Below are positions 17,311-28,600 of a stretch of DNA of 64,000 nucleotides, piece by piece. Each line of letters begins with the position of its first letter. Position 1 is the stretch's first letter. This DNA comes from Chryseobacterium sp. 7 (GTDB lineage Bacteria; Bacteroidota; Bacteroidia; Flavobacteriales; Weeksellaceae), in the NCBI RefSeq assembly GCF_003663845.1, contig NZ_RCCA01000001.1, forward strand, positions 4,154,001 through 4,218,000. The letters are read 5' to 3'. Under the pieces are notes generated by a model. The model did no database searches. It worked only from the letters and a program-made list of their open reading frames with translations, and had not been told where the DNA came from. Made by a program: the position numbers and the translations under genes.

Positions 17311-18084
17311 CTATTCTGAGACGTTGAGTGCAATTTCAATATCCTGAGTAATTTTCTTCAAAGAAGAATATTTAGCATCACATACTGAGGTTGTCATTAC
17401 ATATTCCCCTTTATCAACAAGAATAAAATTTTCTCCTTTTGCAGGAACTGTCAGATTATAATATTTTTTACCGCTGATCTTTACGATGAGATTACAGGCA
17501 GATCTGTTTTTAATATTCACATACGCTTCACTCTTATTCAAATCATTATTAAAAAGATGGGTAAGCATAGCTGCTGTTTTTTTATTTTCCTCACTTGGTC
17601 CAGATTTAGAACTTCCTGCACTTTTTGCTGAGCCAGCAGAGCCTGCCGATGCAAAAGTAGTTGTTCTTCTTTCTTCTTTTAAAGCTTCAATAGCAGCTGC
17701 TGTATTATCAGAAACAGGTTTACCGTTAACGGTCTTTGCGGTATTCGTTGCGATTGTTTTGCCACTGTTCAGCTCATTATTTTTTACAATATTTTCAATT
17801 TTTTCTTTACTGATTGGCTTAATAGTTGGCTTTGCTTCAGGAGAGTTTCCGGCCATAATAATATCAATCAATTTTCTTTTAAAATAATCTGTTTTGGCGT
17901 GTCCGGGGTTTTGTTTCAGGAACCCGGCAATCACTCTGGCTTCTTTTGAAACTTCCGCTTCCTGCTCTGTATAGATAATTACCGTTTCTTTTTCAACAAC
18001 GGCTTTAGATTTTGTTTTTTTCTTTTTTTGGGAAAATCCAAGAGAGAAAATGCATATAAATAGGAGAAAGAAGATTTTTTTCAT
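17311..18084 (-). CDS. Secreted protein of a four-member paralogous family (probably DUF6759)
   Basis: 257 residues with a signal peptide (MKKIFFLLFICIFSLGFSQ), then a Lys-rich stretch and a low-complexity S/A/G segment around residues 145-165. The C-terminal domain of about 85 residues is shared with the products at 30336, 31892 and 32590. Its landmarks are (H/N)LFNNDLN, NRSACN(L/I)(I/V), YYNLTVPAKGE(N/S), KG-Y and C(D/G)AKYSSLK. Function unknown; the two conserved cysteines suggest a disulfide in the periplasm or outside the cell. The domain number is from memory. Its relatives lie 12-15 kb away on the opposite strand; see the inversion finding. Confidence 0.75.
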   Translation of the reverse strand: MKKIFFLLFICIFSLGFSQKKKKTKSKAVVEKETVIIYTEQEAEVSKEARVIAGFLKQNPGHAKTDYFKRKLIDIIMAGNSPEAKPTIKPISKEKIENIVKNNELNSGKTIATNTAKTVNGKPVSDNTAAAIEALKEERRTTTFASAGSAGSAKSAGSSKSGPSEENKKTAAMLTHLFNNDLNKSEAYVNIKNRSACNLIVKISGKKYYNLTVPAKGENFILVDKGEYVMTTSVCDAKYSSLKKITQDIEIALNVSE

Positions 18085-18159
18085 TAATCAAATCTTTAAA
18101 ATAGTATTAAATATATTAATAACGTGAAAAGTCATTTTTTAGTTTATCATTAAAATCAT

Positions 18160-18167
18160 TATCTTTG
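18160..18167 (+). promoter_or_regulatory. Promoter -7 box of tsf
   Basis: TATCTTTG, a full match, 61 bases before the tsf ATG. It shows that tsf has its own promoter here rather than relying on rpsB. Confidence 0.7.
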
Positions 18168-18228
18168 CACTGCTCTAAAAGTAAGCTAAAAATTAATACT
18201 AATAATAAATAAAAAAATAATACATATT

Positions 18229-19053
18229 ATGTCTTATACACCAGTTGCTGCAGACGTAGCTAAATTAAGAAATCAAACAGGTGCAGGTATGATGGACTGC
18301 AAGAAAGCTCTAGTTGAAGCTGAAGGAGACTTCGAAAAAGCGGTAGATATCCTTAGAAAAAAAGGACAAAAAGTTGCTGCTAACAGAGCTGACAGAGAAT
18401 CTGCTGAAGGTGCTGTAATCGCAAGAGTAAACGAAGACAACACTTTAGGTGTAATAATCTCTTTAAATTGTGAAACTGACTTTGTTGCTAAAAACGAAGC
18501 GTTCATTGAGCTAGCTTACGAAATTGCTGAAATGGCTATCTTCGCTGCTACTAAAGAAGAGCTTTTAGCTACTGACTTCCACGGAATGACTGTTGCTGAA
18601 AAATTAATTGAGCAAACAGGAGTTATCGGTGAGAAAATTGAAATCGGATCTTTCGAAAGAATCCAGGGAGATTTCTTAGGAGCTTACATCCACGCTGGAA
18701 ACAAAATTGCTGCAATCTCTTCTCTTTCTGCTAAAGTAGACGGAGCTGACGAAGCTGCTAAAGCTGTTTCTATGCAGGTTGCTGCTATGAACCCAATCGC
18801 TTTGGACGAAACAAGAGTTTCTCAGGAAACTATCGATAAAGAATTAGAGATCGAAAGACACAAACTTACTGAAGAAGGTAAGCCTGCAAACATTATCGAC
18901 AATATCCTTAAAGGTAAAATGCAGAGATTCTACAAAGACAACACTTTGGTACACCAGGATTTCATTAAAGACGGAAGTATCTCAGTTGCTGATTACGTAA
19001 AATCTGTAAACGCAGACCTAAAAGTAACAGGATTTGTAAGAGTAAGCCTATAA
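18229..19053 (+). CDS. tsf: Translation elongation factor Ts
   Basis: Nucleotide-exchange factor that reloads EF-Tu with GTP. The 274 residues carry the N-terminal UBA-like segment with LRNQTGAGMMDCKKAL (residues 13-28) and the dimerisation region with LNCETDFVAKN. In most bacteria tsf lies directly downstream of rpsB. Here rpsB is 14 kb away on the opposite strand. The gene is monocistronic, with a -7 box and a strong terminator. Confidence 0.97.
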   Translation: MSYTPVAADVAKLRNQTGAGMMDCKKALVEAEGDFEKAVDILRKKGQKVAANRADRESAEGAVIARVNEDNTLGVIISLNCETDFVAKNEAFIELAYEIAEMAIFAATKEELLATDFHGMTVAEKLIEQTGVIGEKIEIGSFERIQGDFLGAYIHAGNKIAAISSLSAKVDGADEAAKAVSMQVAAMNPIALDETRVSQETIDKELEIERHKLTEEGKPANIIDNILKGKMQRFYKDNTLVHQDFIKDGSISVADYVKSVNADLKVTGFVRVSL

Positions 19054-19077
19054 GCCAGCCCTTTCAAAAAAATATAG

Positions 19078-19110
19078 AATCCCGGTGAAGTTCACCGGGA
19101 TTTTTTTATT
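19078..19110 (+). terminator. Terminator of tsf
   Basis: Stem AATCCCGGTG/CACCGGGATT with loop AAGTT, followed by seven T's. Confidence 0.93.
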
Positions 19111-19224
19111 CCGCAAAAGCATGTGATTATTAACGTAATATGACGGGAATTTTAAATATTCAGCAAATACAGAATAAACGTTATTTCAAAACTTTTTTTA
19201 CATAAAAATTTGATTATTAATGTT

Positions 19225-19232
19225 TAAATTTG
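19225..19232 (+). promoter_or_regulatory. Promoter -7 box of the first giant surface protein
   Basis: TAAATTTG, 19 bases before the ATG at 19252. Confidence 0.6.
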
Positions 19233-19251
19233 CGGCCCCTTATAATAACGC

Positions 19252-22200
19252 ATGAAAAAATTTCTACTGGCTTTTTGCACTTTTTTTTGTTTATTGGTGA
19301 ATGCACAATTGGATTCTGAGCATTGGATCGCTCCTATGTCCGCAAGCAGTCTCCTTGGAACTCCGAAAGGTTATCTTTATCTTTCTACCAATGAAACAAC
19401 ACCTTTCTCTGTACAGGTATTTAACAATAACAATGTATTTTCTACCGTTCAGGTAAGCAAAGGAAATCCTGTTCAGGTAACCATTCCGAACAATATGATG
19501 ATTTCCTCCACCCCATCAGGACTTTTTACGCCCAATTCCATGGGATTGTATGTAAAAGGAAGTAAAAAATTCTTTGCCAGCTACAGATTCACCGTACAGG
19601 ATCAGGCTGAATTTATTACCTCAAAAGGATTGGCCGGACTCGGGAAAACGTTCTTCGTAGGGATGGCTCCCAATACCACTGCCAAGCCTTATGTCAACTC
19701 AACTATTGGAATAACTGCAACGGAAGATAATACCACTGTAACTTTATCAGGTTACAACCCTGCTGTTGTTTTCTCAGACGGAATTTCAGCTCCATCGAGA
19801 ACTTTCACCATCAATAAAGGAAAATCATACATCATTGAAGCACAGAGCAACCTTAATCCTAATAACTTAACAGGATTAGTAGGTGCAAAAATTGTTGCCA
19901 ATAAACCGATCTCTGTCACCAACGGAAACTTTAACAGTATCTATACCACTCAAAACAATACTAATGTAGATGTATTGATGGATCAGGCTGTTCCGGTAGA
20001 AAGATTGGGGAAAGATTTTGTGATGATGAAAGGAAACGGGCCAGCTAATTCAGGAATGGAAGTCGCCGTAGTGATTGCTACGGTAAATAATACAAAGCTT
20101 ACTGTAAACGGAACGCTTTTGAATAATGTTACTCTAAATGCAGGACAATATTATGTTGTTCAGGGAACCAACTATGTAAGTCAGGTGAACGGAAATTACA
20201 ATATGAGTATTTCTGCCAATAACAATGTATACGTATATCAGCTTTTGGCCGGAACTTCCACAGGTACGGTTTATGCCACAGGAGGGATGAATTTTATTCC
20301 GCCTTTAAGCTGTTTCTTGCCTAAGGAAATTAACGAGATCGGGTTTATTAATAAAATAGGAACTGATACCTTCAATACAAGACTTAATATTATTACTCAG
20401 GCTGGTGCTGCTGTGACGATCAATGGAAACCCTATTGCAGCGGGTACAGGCCCGGCTCCGGTAACAGGAAATCCAAACTGGGTTACTTATTCTATTCCAA
20501 GTGTAACTGGAAATATTACTGTAGGTTCAACGAAACCTGTTACAGCAGGTATTGCTGCCGGGAACGGAGCGGTAGGATACGGAGGATATTTTGCAGGATT
20601 TTCTTCTGTTCCGGTAATTACAAAAACCGGTGACTGTTATAATGGTGTTCAGCTTTCTGTAGAATCTGGTTATGATGCCTACCAATGGTATCTGAACGGA
20701 AACCCGATTACAGGAGCTACTACCCCAACCATCAATCCTGATTTGTACGGCTCCGGAATATACACCTGCTATATCACCAGAACAAACTGTGAATCCAGGC
20801 TTACAGCAGAATTTGATTATACTGCATGCCCGCCTATCACTACAACAACTTATGATATTGGATCTTGTAATACCAAAATCATCAATCCGGTATTTAGTAA
20901 TTCAACCCAAACTATTGATCCTTCATATACAAACATTATTGTATCACCCACCAACGGAACCATAAGTATAAATCCGACAACAGGACAAATCATATATACT
21001 CCTAATGCAGGTATTACTGCCAATACTACGGATACATTCACTTATTATATTCAGGGGAACGGAAATCCGGCGGCTTTTGAATATTTTAAAATTGTAATCA
21101 ACACCCATGTTTTTCAGGTAAACAATGCTTCTCTTACTTCTTGCGCAGCTGCTAACGGAAACGGAACATTCAACCTGACTACAGCTAGTGTAACTCAGGA
21201 ACCTGGTGCAACAGTAACTTATTTCACCAATCAAAATTTAACAGGCCAAATTACTAATCCCGCAGCTTACTCAGGACAGGCCGGAACGATATATGCAAAT
21301 ATAACTTCAATCTATGGATGTTCTAAAACGGCAACCATTACTTTAAATACTTATCCTACTCCCAATATTAACACAAGCAACTTCAATGCTGCTATTTGTG
21401 ATGATAATTTTGATGGCATTGTAAGCGTTAACTTTACGAATGTAACCCCTCAAATTGTAACGAATCCTGCCAACTTCACAGTGAGATATTATCTTAATCA
21501 GGCTGATGCCAATGCAGGAAACAACAATACTCTTCCGGCCAACTGGACTTTCACGGCCAACACCACGGTTTATGTAAGAGTATCCGGTGTTATTGGAGAA
21601 TGCCCTCCTGTATTTGGGCAGATCAATTTTACAATTGGAAATAAAATTCCTTTGATTACCAATAATGCACAGGCTGATATCTGTGACAATGACCTTAGTG
21701 GTTCGGAAGCGGTAAGTCTTAATGATTATAAAGCTTTATTCACCACAGATCCGGGAGTGACATTATCTTTTTACACTTCACTGGCGAATGCTCAGGCAGG
21801 ATTAAATCCTATTTCCCTATCACAGACCCTTACGTCTCTCTCAACGGTATTGTATGTAAGATTTCAAAGCAATACAGCATGTCCTAATACAGCTGTATTA
21901 ACTCTGAATCTGAAAACACCTAAAAAATCAGAGAAGCTTCGTGATCAGGTCATTTGTTCTGATGAAAAAATAATGCTGGATGCAGGTCCAGGATTCACTT
22001 CATACCTATGGAGTACAGGTGCCACGTCGCCAAGTATTTCTGTGGGACCGGGAACTTATTATGTAGATCTGGGATTCAACGGGTGTGTATACCGCCAGCA
22101 TGTGAATGTAACTACCTCACAGGCTCCAACTATCACTAAGATTGAGGTAACCGGTACTACAGCAACGGTTTTTGTAACCGGAGGAACAGCACCTTATAAA

Positions 22201-22602
22201 TATTCATTAAATGGATTTGATTATCAAACCTCTAACGTTTTCACAGGATTATCAAGAGGTCTTCATACGGTATATGTATTGGGTTCTGACAGATGCAGCC
22301 ATGTAACCAAAGAGTTTCTGGTTCTCAATCTTATCAATACCATTACCCCAAATGGAGACGGAATCAATGATGTTCTGAATTATTCTGAATTAAAAATCAA
22401 AAAAAATGTCACTATTGAGGTGGCAGACCGCTATGGGACCACTGTTTATAAGTCTTCTGACAAGAATTATATATGGGATGGAACAGCCAATGGAAGAAAT
22501 CTTTCAACGGGAACATATTGGTATATTATCAAGTGGATTGAGCCAGATACCCAATTACCAGTTTCATACTCAGGATGGCTTTTAATTAAAAATCGGGAAT
22601 AA
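19252..22602 (+). CDS. Giant T9SS cargo protein with IgGFc-binding-like N-terminus, copy 1
   Basis: 1116 residues. A signal peptide ends near VNAQ. The N-terminal half (about 20-460) has the pattern HWIAP, ITSKGLAGLGKTFFVG, ATEDNTTVTLSG, KGKSYIIEA and GAKIVANKPISVTNGN, which I read as an IgGFc-binding-like domain. Then come an Ig-like segment (YDAYQWYLNGNPITGATTP), a cadherin-like segment ending TNGTISINPTTGQIIYTPN, CD(D/N)N(F/L)DG-type repeats and a SprB-like GGTAPYKYSLNG repeat. The last 85 or so residues, from NTITPNGDGINDV, are a type B T9SS sorting domain (gliding-associated CTD). It is therefore probably surface-displayed or released as an adhesin. It heads a row of three paralogues, each with its own -7 box. 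Confidence 0.85.
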   Translation: MKKFLLAFCTFFCLLVNAQLDSEHWIAPMSASSLLGTPKGYLYLSTNETTPFSVQVFNNNNVFSTVQVSKGNPVQVTIPNNMMISSTPSGLFTPNSMGLYVKGSKKFFASYRFTVQDQAEFITSKGLAGLGKTFFVGMAPNTTAKPYVNSTIGITATEDNTTVTLSGYNPAVVFSDGISAPSRTFTINKGKSYIIEAQSNLNPNNLTGLVGAKIVANKPISVTNGNFNSIYTTQNNTNVDVLMDQAVPVERLGKDFVMMKGNGPANSGMEVAVVIATVNNTKLTVNGTLLNNVTLNAGQYYVVQGTNYVSQVNGNYNMSISANNNVYVYQLLAGTSTGTVYATGGMNFIPPLSCFLPKEINEIGFINKIGTDTFNTRLNIITQAGAAVTINGNPIAAGTGPAPVTGNPNWVTYSIPSVTGNITVGSTKPVTAGIAAGNGAVGYGGYFAGFSSVPVITKTGDCYNGVQLSVESGYDAYQWYLNGNPITGATTPTINPDLYGSGIYTCYITRTNCESRLTAEFDYTACPPITTTTYDIGSCNTKIINPVFSNSTQTIDPSYTNIIVSPTNGTISINPTTGQIIYTPNAGITANTTDTFTYYIQGNGNPAAFEYFKIVINTHVFQVNNASLTSCAAANGNGTFNLTTASVTQEPGATVTYFTNQNLTGQITNPAAYSGQAGTIYANITSIYGCSKTATITLNTYPTPNINTSNFNAAICDDNFDGIVSVNFTNVTPQIVTNPANFTVRYYLNQADANAGNNNTLPANWTFTANTTVYVRVSGVIGECPPVFGQINFTIGNKIPLITNNAQADICDNDLSGSEAVSLNDYKALFTTDPGVTLSFYTSLANAQAGLNPISLSQTLTSLSTVLYVRFQSNTACPNTAVLTLNLKTPKKSEKLRDQVICSDEKIMLDAGPGFTSYLWSTGATSPSISVGPGTYYVDLGFNGCVYRQHVNVTTSQAPTITKIEVTGTTATVFVTGGTAPYKYSLNGFDYQTSNVFTGLSRGLHTVYVLGSDRCSHVTKEFLVLNLINTITPNGDGINDVLNYSELKIKKNVTIEVADRYGTTVYKSSDKNYIWDGTANGRNLSTGTYWYIIKWIEPDTQLPVSYSGWLLIKNRE

Positions 22603-22651
22603 CTTTTTAACATTTATTTAAATTTTATTAAAAGTATTTCATTTTTTATTT

Positions 22652-22659
22652 TAATTTTG
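22652..22659 (+). promoter_or_regulatory. Promoter -7 box of the second giant surface protein
   Basis: TAATTTTG, 22 bases before the ATG at 22682. Confidence 0.6.
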
Positions 22660-22681
22660 TAGAAATCCTAATTCCATACAC

Positions 22682-25507
22682 ATGAAAAGATTTCTACTCA
22701 GTTTGGTATTAATTTTTTTGACAATTAATCCACTCTTTGCACAAAGGGATACCGAGCACTGGATTGCTCCTTATTTTGACAGTGCCGGAGGGTATACCAA
22801 TATGCTATACCTTTCTACTGATTCATTGACTCCCATTGATGTAACCATTTATAACAATAATGCTGTAGTTACTACGGTTACCATCAGTAAAGGTAGTCCG
22901 CAGACCTATAAGGTAGACAACAGCCTTGTTTCTACAGCTACCACTACTGAAGCATTCAATGTGGGTAATAAAGGACTGTATTTAAAAGCAGCCAAACCTT
23001 TTTACTGTAGCTTAAGACTTGCCCAAAGTGTTCACGGGGAAGTAATTACCAGTAAAGGAAAAGCCGGAATTGGAAAAACATTTTTTGTGGCTGCGGCCCC
23101 CAATACAAATACCAGCAGTATTCAAAACTTTACTGCAGGGGTACTAGCTACTGAAGACAATACAGACGTAACCGTATCATGGGACGCAACTGCCGGAGTA
23201 GTTTTTATTAACGGATCTCCTACTGGTAATACCCAGTCCTTTACATTACAGAAAGGTCAATCTTTCATTCTTGCAGGATCAGGATCTCAGTCTGGGAACA
23301 AAACAGGTTTTATTGGTGCAAAAATAGTTGCTACCAAGCCGATAACGCTTACCAACGGAAGCTGTAATGCTAACTTTTCTGCCACTACAACAGGAAGTGA
23401 TCCGGTTTTGGATCAGTCTGTACCGGTGGATAGACTTGGAAATACTTTTGCCATGGTAAAAACAAGATCTACTGCTCCTGCTTTAAATATGGAGGGAGGT
23501 CTTATTGTGGCCACTGAAGATAACACTCAGGTATTTTTAAATGGCGGAAGTACTGCTGTTGCCACTCTTAATGCCGGACAATGGTATAGAATTAATGAAA
23601 CCAGCTATGTAGCCCAGGGTACTTCAGGACATTCAAACATGTTCATTTCTACAACCAAAAATGTATATTTATACCAATTCATCGGAATATTAGCAAGTGA
23701 TGCTACCAATGGATTCAACTATATCCCGCCATTGAACTGTTTCCTTCCAAGGAAGATTGATGAGATCGGGAAAATTAATGAAATGCCTCTTGGATCAGGA
23801 GGTGCAAGTTCAACCCCTAGTGACCTGGTGATCAAATTAAATATTTTGACAGAGACAGGGGCAACGGTATTGTTAAACGGCGGACCTATCGCAGCAACAG
23901 ACGGACCTTATCCGGTAACAGGAAATACAAACTGGGTAACCTATGGAATAACAGGCGTAACTGGGAACATCAATATTACTTCTACAAAAGCTGTAACAGC
24001 AGGTATCAACGGAGGATATAGCTCTGCAGGATACGGAGGCTACTTTGCCGGATTCTCATCAATCCCTGTAATTGCTAAAAAAACAGGAGAATGTGTACCG
24101 GGAATTGTTCTTGAATTGGATGACGGATATGAAACTTACCAGTGGTACCGTGAAGGAGTAGCCATTTCAGGGGCAACTTCTTTTACTTACACTCCTACAC
24201 AATCTGGAAATTATACGGTAAAAGTAACAATGGGAACATGTCCTCCTGTTACCACACCTATCTATAAAGTACAAATGTGTTTAAAAGAGACTACACAGGC
24301 TCTTAACGCTTGTTCTACTAAAATTATTACCCCTACATTTACTTCTTCCACTCAGACGGTGGTACCAAGTACAGTAGTAATTTTAACTCCGCCTACAAAA
24401 GGAACAGCTGTAGTAAATCCGAACGGAACCATCACTTACACACCTAACCCTGGATATTTAGGACCAGATAAAATTATTTACAAATTCTGTGGAAACTCTG
24501 TAGAGTTTACAGATTGTGAGCAGGTAACATTAAACCTTACTGTAGTACCGTTCATTGTAACAGATACTTCTATTAAGGCATGCTGGTATGATGTAGATCC
24601 TTATGCTTATTTTGATCTTACAAAAGCTAAAGTAACAGACTATAATGCAGTTACTAAAAAATATTATCGTACTTTAAATGATCTTACAGCAGGGATCAAC
24701 GAAATTACAACACCTACCAACTTCCCGTCAACCGGAGGATTTGTATATGTGAAAGTAACCACTGCTGAAGGATGTACAGCAAATGCAAAAATTGAATTAA
24801 TTGTACTTCCAATCAAAAAATCTCCAATCCTTGTAGACCAATACATCTGTATGGATGCAAAAACTAACCTGGATGCAGGTTCAGGATATGATTCTTACCA
24901 ATGGAGTACAGGTGCTACTACTTCAGGCATCAGAGATGTAGGTGTGGGAGAATACACCGTAGTACTTGGTAAAAACGGATGTTTCCTTACCCAAACGGTA
25001 AAAGTGAAAAAAGTAGAAGATCCGGTAATCCAAACTATTGAGATCAACAACAATACCGCAACGGTAATCGTAAGCGGAGGTAAAGCTCCTTTCAAATATG
25101 CGGTTGACGGAACGGCTAACTGGCAGGATTCAAATGTATTCACAGGTTTAAGCAGAGGACAGCATACTTTTTATGTAAAAGATTTCTATAACTGTACCCC
25201 TAGTTCGGTAGAAATCACAATTCCTAATTTATTAAATGCCATTACACCTAATGGAGATAACGTAAATGATTATATAGATTACAGTGAACTTGCTTACAAA
25301 GAAAACCTGAGCTTCGTAGTATATGACAGATATGGAAATATGGTATTTACCGGAAATAAATTCAACAACTACAGATGGGACGGAAAACACTTTGATAAAA
25401 AGCTGGGAACAGGAACATACTGGTATCATATCACATGGAATGAATCCAACAAAGAAAAGACTCCAATAAAATATACAGGTTGGATTCTTGTTAAAAACAG
25501 AGAGTAA
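22682..25507 (+). CDS. Giant T9SS cargo protein with IgGFc-binding-like N-terminus, copy 2
   Basis: 941 residues with a signal peptide ending PLFAQ. It has the same order of parts as copy 1: HWIAPYFDSAG, ITSKGKAGIGKTFFVAAAPN, ATEDNTDVTVSW, GAKIVATKPITLTNGS, YETYQWYREGVAISGATS, GTAVVNPNGTITYTPNPGYLG, a SprB-like GGKAPFKYAVDG repeat and a type B CTD from NAITPNGDNVNDYIDYSEL. It is shorter than its neighbours because it has fewer of the CD-N-DG repeats between the Ig-like and SprB-like parts. Export by T9SS is inferred from the CTD; ligand unknown. A terminator follows. Confidence 0.85.
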   Translation: MKRFLLSLVLIFLTINPLFAQRDTEHWIAPYFDSAGGYTNMLYLSTDSLTPIDVTIYNNNAVVTTVTISKGSPQTYKVDNSLVSTATTTEAFNVGNKGLYLKAAKPFYCSLRLAQSVHGEVITSKGKAGIGKTFFVAAAPNTNTSSIQNFTAGVLATEDNTDVTVSWDATAGVVFINGSPTGNTQSFTLQKGQSFILAGSGSQSGNKTGFIGAKIVATKPITLTNGSCNANFSATTTGSDPVLDQSVPVDRLGNTFAMVKTRSTAPALNMEGGLIVATEDNTQVFLNGGSTAVATLNAGQWYRINETSYVAQGTSGHSNMFISTTKNVYLYQFIGILASDATNGFNYIPPLNCFLPRKIDEIGKINEMPLGSGGASSTPSDLVIKLNILTETGATVLLNGGPIAATDGPYPVTGNTNWVTYGITGVTGNINITSTKAVTAGINGGYSSAGYGGYFAGFSSIPVIAKKTGECVPGIVLELDDGYETYQWYREGVAISGATSFTYTPTQSGNYTVKVTMGTCPPVTTPIYKVQMCLKETTQALNACSTKIITPTFTSSTQTVVPSTVVILTPPTKGTAVVNPNGTITYTPNPGYLGPDKIIYKFCGNSVEFTDCEQVTLNLTVVPFIVTDTSIKACWYDVDPYAYFDLTKAKVTDYNAVTKKYYRTLNDLTAGINEITTPTNFPSTGGFVYVKVTTAEGCTANAKIELIVLPIKKSPILVDQYICMDAKTNLDAGSGYDSYQWSTGATTSGIRDVGVGEYTVVLGKNGCFLTQTVKVKKVEDPVIQTIEINNNTATVIVSGGKAPFKYAVDGTANWQDSNVFTGLSRGQHTFYVKDFYNCTPSSVEITIPNLLNAITPNGDNVNDYIDYSELAYKENLSFVVYDRYGNMVFTGNKFNNYRWDGKHFDKKLGTGTYWYHITWNESNKEKTPIKYTGWILVKNRE

Positions 25508-25532
25508 TAATTAGTTTAAAACTATATTGATG

Positions 25533-25566
25533 AGCCACGATTTTAATAATCGTGGCTTATTTTTTA
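25533..25566 (+). terminator. Terminator after the second giant surface protein
   Basis: Perfect 10-bp stem AGCCACGATT/AATCGTGGCT, loop TTAAT, then TATTTTTTA. Confidence 0.92.
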
Positions 25567-25649
25567 TCCAGATATAAATTTTTAAAAGCTTCGGGTTTAA
25601 AATCAAAGCATTTTTATTATATTTTCAAGCATTCAATGCTTTTTATTAT

Positions 25650-25657
25650 TAAATTTG
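25650..25657 (+). promoter_or_regulatory. Promoter -7 box of the third giant surface protein
   Basis: TAAATTTG, 19 bases before the ATG at 25677. Confidence 0.6.
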
Positions 25658-25676
25658 CGATAAATACTAATACTGA

Positions 25677-28600
25677 ATGAAGAAAATTCTATCTTTTTTA
25701 TTTATATTTTATATTTTCACCTCTACCTTCGCCCAATTGGACCGTGAGCACTGGTTTGCTCCGATGGTAGACAGGACGGGTGCACCCAATCCTTATCAGA
25801 AACTGTATTTATCCACCAGCAGAACTACCCCTTTTCCTGTCAATATTTATAACAATAACGTTCTGATCGGAACGGTGAATATCAGCAAAAATAATCCCCA
25901 GAAATTTGATGTTTTAAGGAATTATATTATTACCACACAGCAGACAGATCTGTTTACTCCTACCACCAAAGGATTATATCTTAAAGCGGAATTTCCTTTT
26001 TATGCCAACCTAAGGTTCTCGGTATTCAACCATGCGGAAATTATTACTTCAAAAGGAATTCCTTCTACAGGAAATACATTCTACGCCGCTTCTGCCCCTA
26101 TTACGGTAAGCAACAATATCCTGAACTTCATGACCAGTGTACTGGCAACTCAGGACAATACCACCGTTACTATTTCCGGATACAGCCCTACCGTTCAGTT
26201 TTCTAACGGGATGACAGGAGCTGCCAACCCTACAATGACTTTCACGCTAAATAAAGGGCAGTCTTACATTATTGACGGAATTGGAGATATAACCGGAAAT
26301 TTTGATGGATTTATTGGTTCAAAAATTGTCGCCAATAAACCTGTGAATGTTACTAATGGAAATTTCAACGGGCAATATGCCGGAAACTTCCCCTCCAGCT
26401 CAGATATTTTGATGGATCAGGCAGTGCCAGTCAACAGACTCGGGAATGAATTCGCTCTGGTAAAAGGTAATGGGCCTATCGGTTCTAATATGGAAGGAGC
26501 AGTTGTTATTGCTACGGAAGACAATACCCAGATCTTTGTTAATAATGAAATTCCTCCTATAGCCACTATCAATGCAGGAAAATATTATGTTATACCTGAT
26601 TCAAAATATATCCTTCAGGGAAACGGGCATTATAATTTATATGTAAAAACATCAAAGAATGCTTATGTATATCAGATTCTGGCCGGAGATTCCAATTCTG
26701 GAAATGAAACGGCAACCGGAGGATTCAACTTTATTCCTGCGCTGAACTGTTATCTTCCGAAACAGATTAATGAATTAGGATTGATTAATGAAAATTTTGT
26801 TCACTCCAATGGTAATATCGGAGGAGTTCTGAATATTCCGACAAAGCTGAATCTTATTACAGAAAGAGGCGCCAACGTTACCGTAAACAGTGCCACACCT
26901 CTTGCAATAACAGGACCTTACAACATGACCGGAACTAACAATTGGGTTACCTACGGAATTCCCAACGTAACGGGAACCATCACCGTTGTTTCGGACAAAG
27001 CGATTATGGCAGGAATAACAGCAGGAAGTGATGCGGTAGGATATGGAGGATTCTTCGCCGGTTTCCCTACGCAGCCTGTGATTTTACAATCAGGAAGCGG
27101 CTGTATTCCGGGGATTGTTCTTACGGTAGATCCTCTTATCTATGATACTTATCAATGGTATAGAAACGGATCCGTTGTTCCCGGAGCTACAACATCTACC
27201 ATCACCCCTACGCTGCCCGGATATTATACCTGTTCTGTTACAATGGGAAGCTGTGCTCCTTTAGTAACGGAACAATTTAAAGTACTGAACTGCACAAAAC
27301 TAAGCACTAAGACCTACAATGTCTGTACATCGCAGACCATAACGCCTACATTAAGCAGCTCTACACAAACCACTGCCCCCAATACAGTAGCTATTACAAC
27401 AGCTCCTACACTTGGAACAGCCACAATAAATGCCACAACTGGGGTGATTACTTATACTGTAAATACTCCCGGGACATCAGGAACAGATACATTCACGTAT
27501 ACATTCTGCGGCAATGATCCGGACTTCCCGGATTGTGAAACGGTAACCGTTACCGTCAACATCCAGGCACTTACGGTAATGAACACCACACTATTTGCCT
27601 GCGACATTAATGGGCAGGGAACATTCAACCTGACTACAGCCAACGTTACTAGCAATTCTCCGGTTACGATTACCTATTATCCTACCCTTTTGGATGCTCA
27701 GAATGAAAATGCAGCAGCATTGATTACCAATACAACAGCATACAATGCACCCAATGGAACTATTGTATATGCCGTTGTAAAAAACAATATCGGCTGTAAA
27801 AGTATTGCACAAATCACATTATCATTATTTAATAAAGCGATTGTTCTGGATAACTACAATGGTACTTTCTGTGATGATAATCTGGATGGTACAGTTACTG
27901 TCATCCTTTCCAATGTCACACCTATTGTACTGAATAATCCAAATTATTTTACCAACGTAAGATATTATGCAACCCTTGCAGATGCCAATGCCGGAAATAC
28001 GAATACCCTTCCTAACATCTGGAGCTATACTGCCGCCACTACTATTTATATCAGGGTAGATTCTCCGGATGGATGCGCCAGCGTGATCAAACCTTTACAA
28101 TTCAGTATTGGGGCTAAAGTTACACTGATCACCAAAACCGTTACAGAAAGTGTTTGTGATGATGATCTGGATGGAACAAAAAGTGTCAATTTAGCTCAGT
28201 TTATCCCTCAGTTTACACTGGATCCGAATGTGACCTACACTTTTCATGCAACATTATCAGATGCTCAGAACAATGTAAATATCGTTTCATCGCCCGTTAA
28301 TATTATCACTTCCCAGACTTATTATATCCGTTTTGAAAAAAATGGAGTATGTCCGGAAGTAGGAACTCTAATCATCAATATTAAAGTTCCTAAAAAATCT
28401 GATATACTAGTAGATAAAGCCATTTGCCCCAAAACCACCACTACATTAGATGCAGGACCTGGTTTCGAAAGATATTTATGGAGTACAGGAGCCACTACCC
28501 CTTCCATCACCAATGTTGCACCCGGAAGTTATTGGGTAGAACTTACATTTAATGGCTGTGTTTACAAACAGTATGTAAATGTCACAGAACTGCCGCTTCC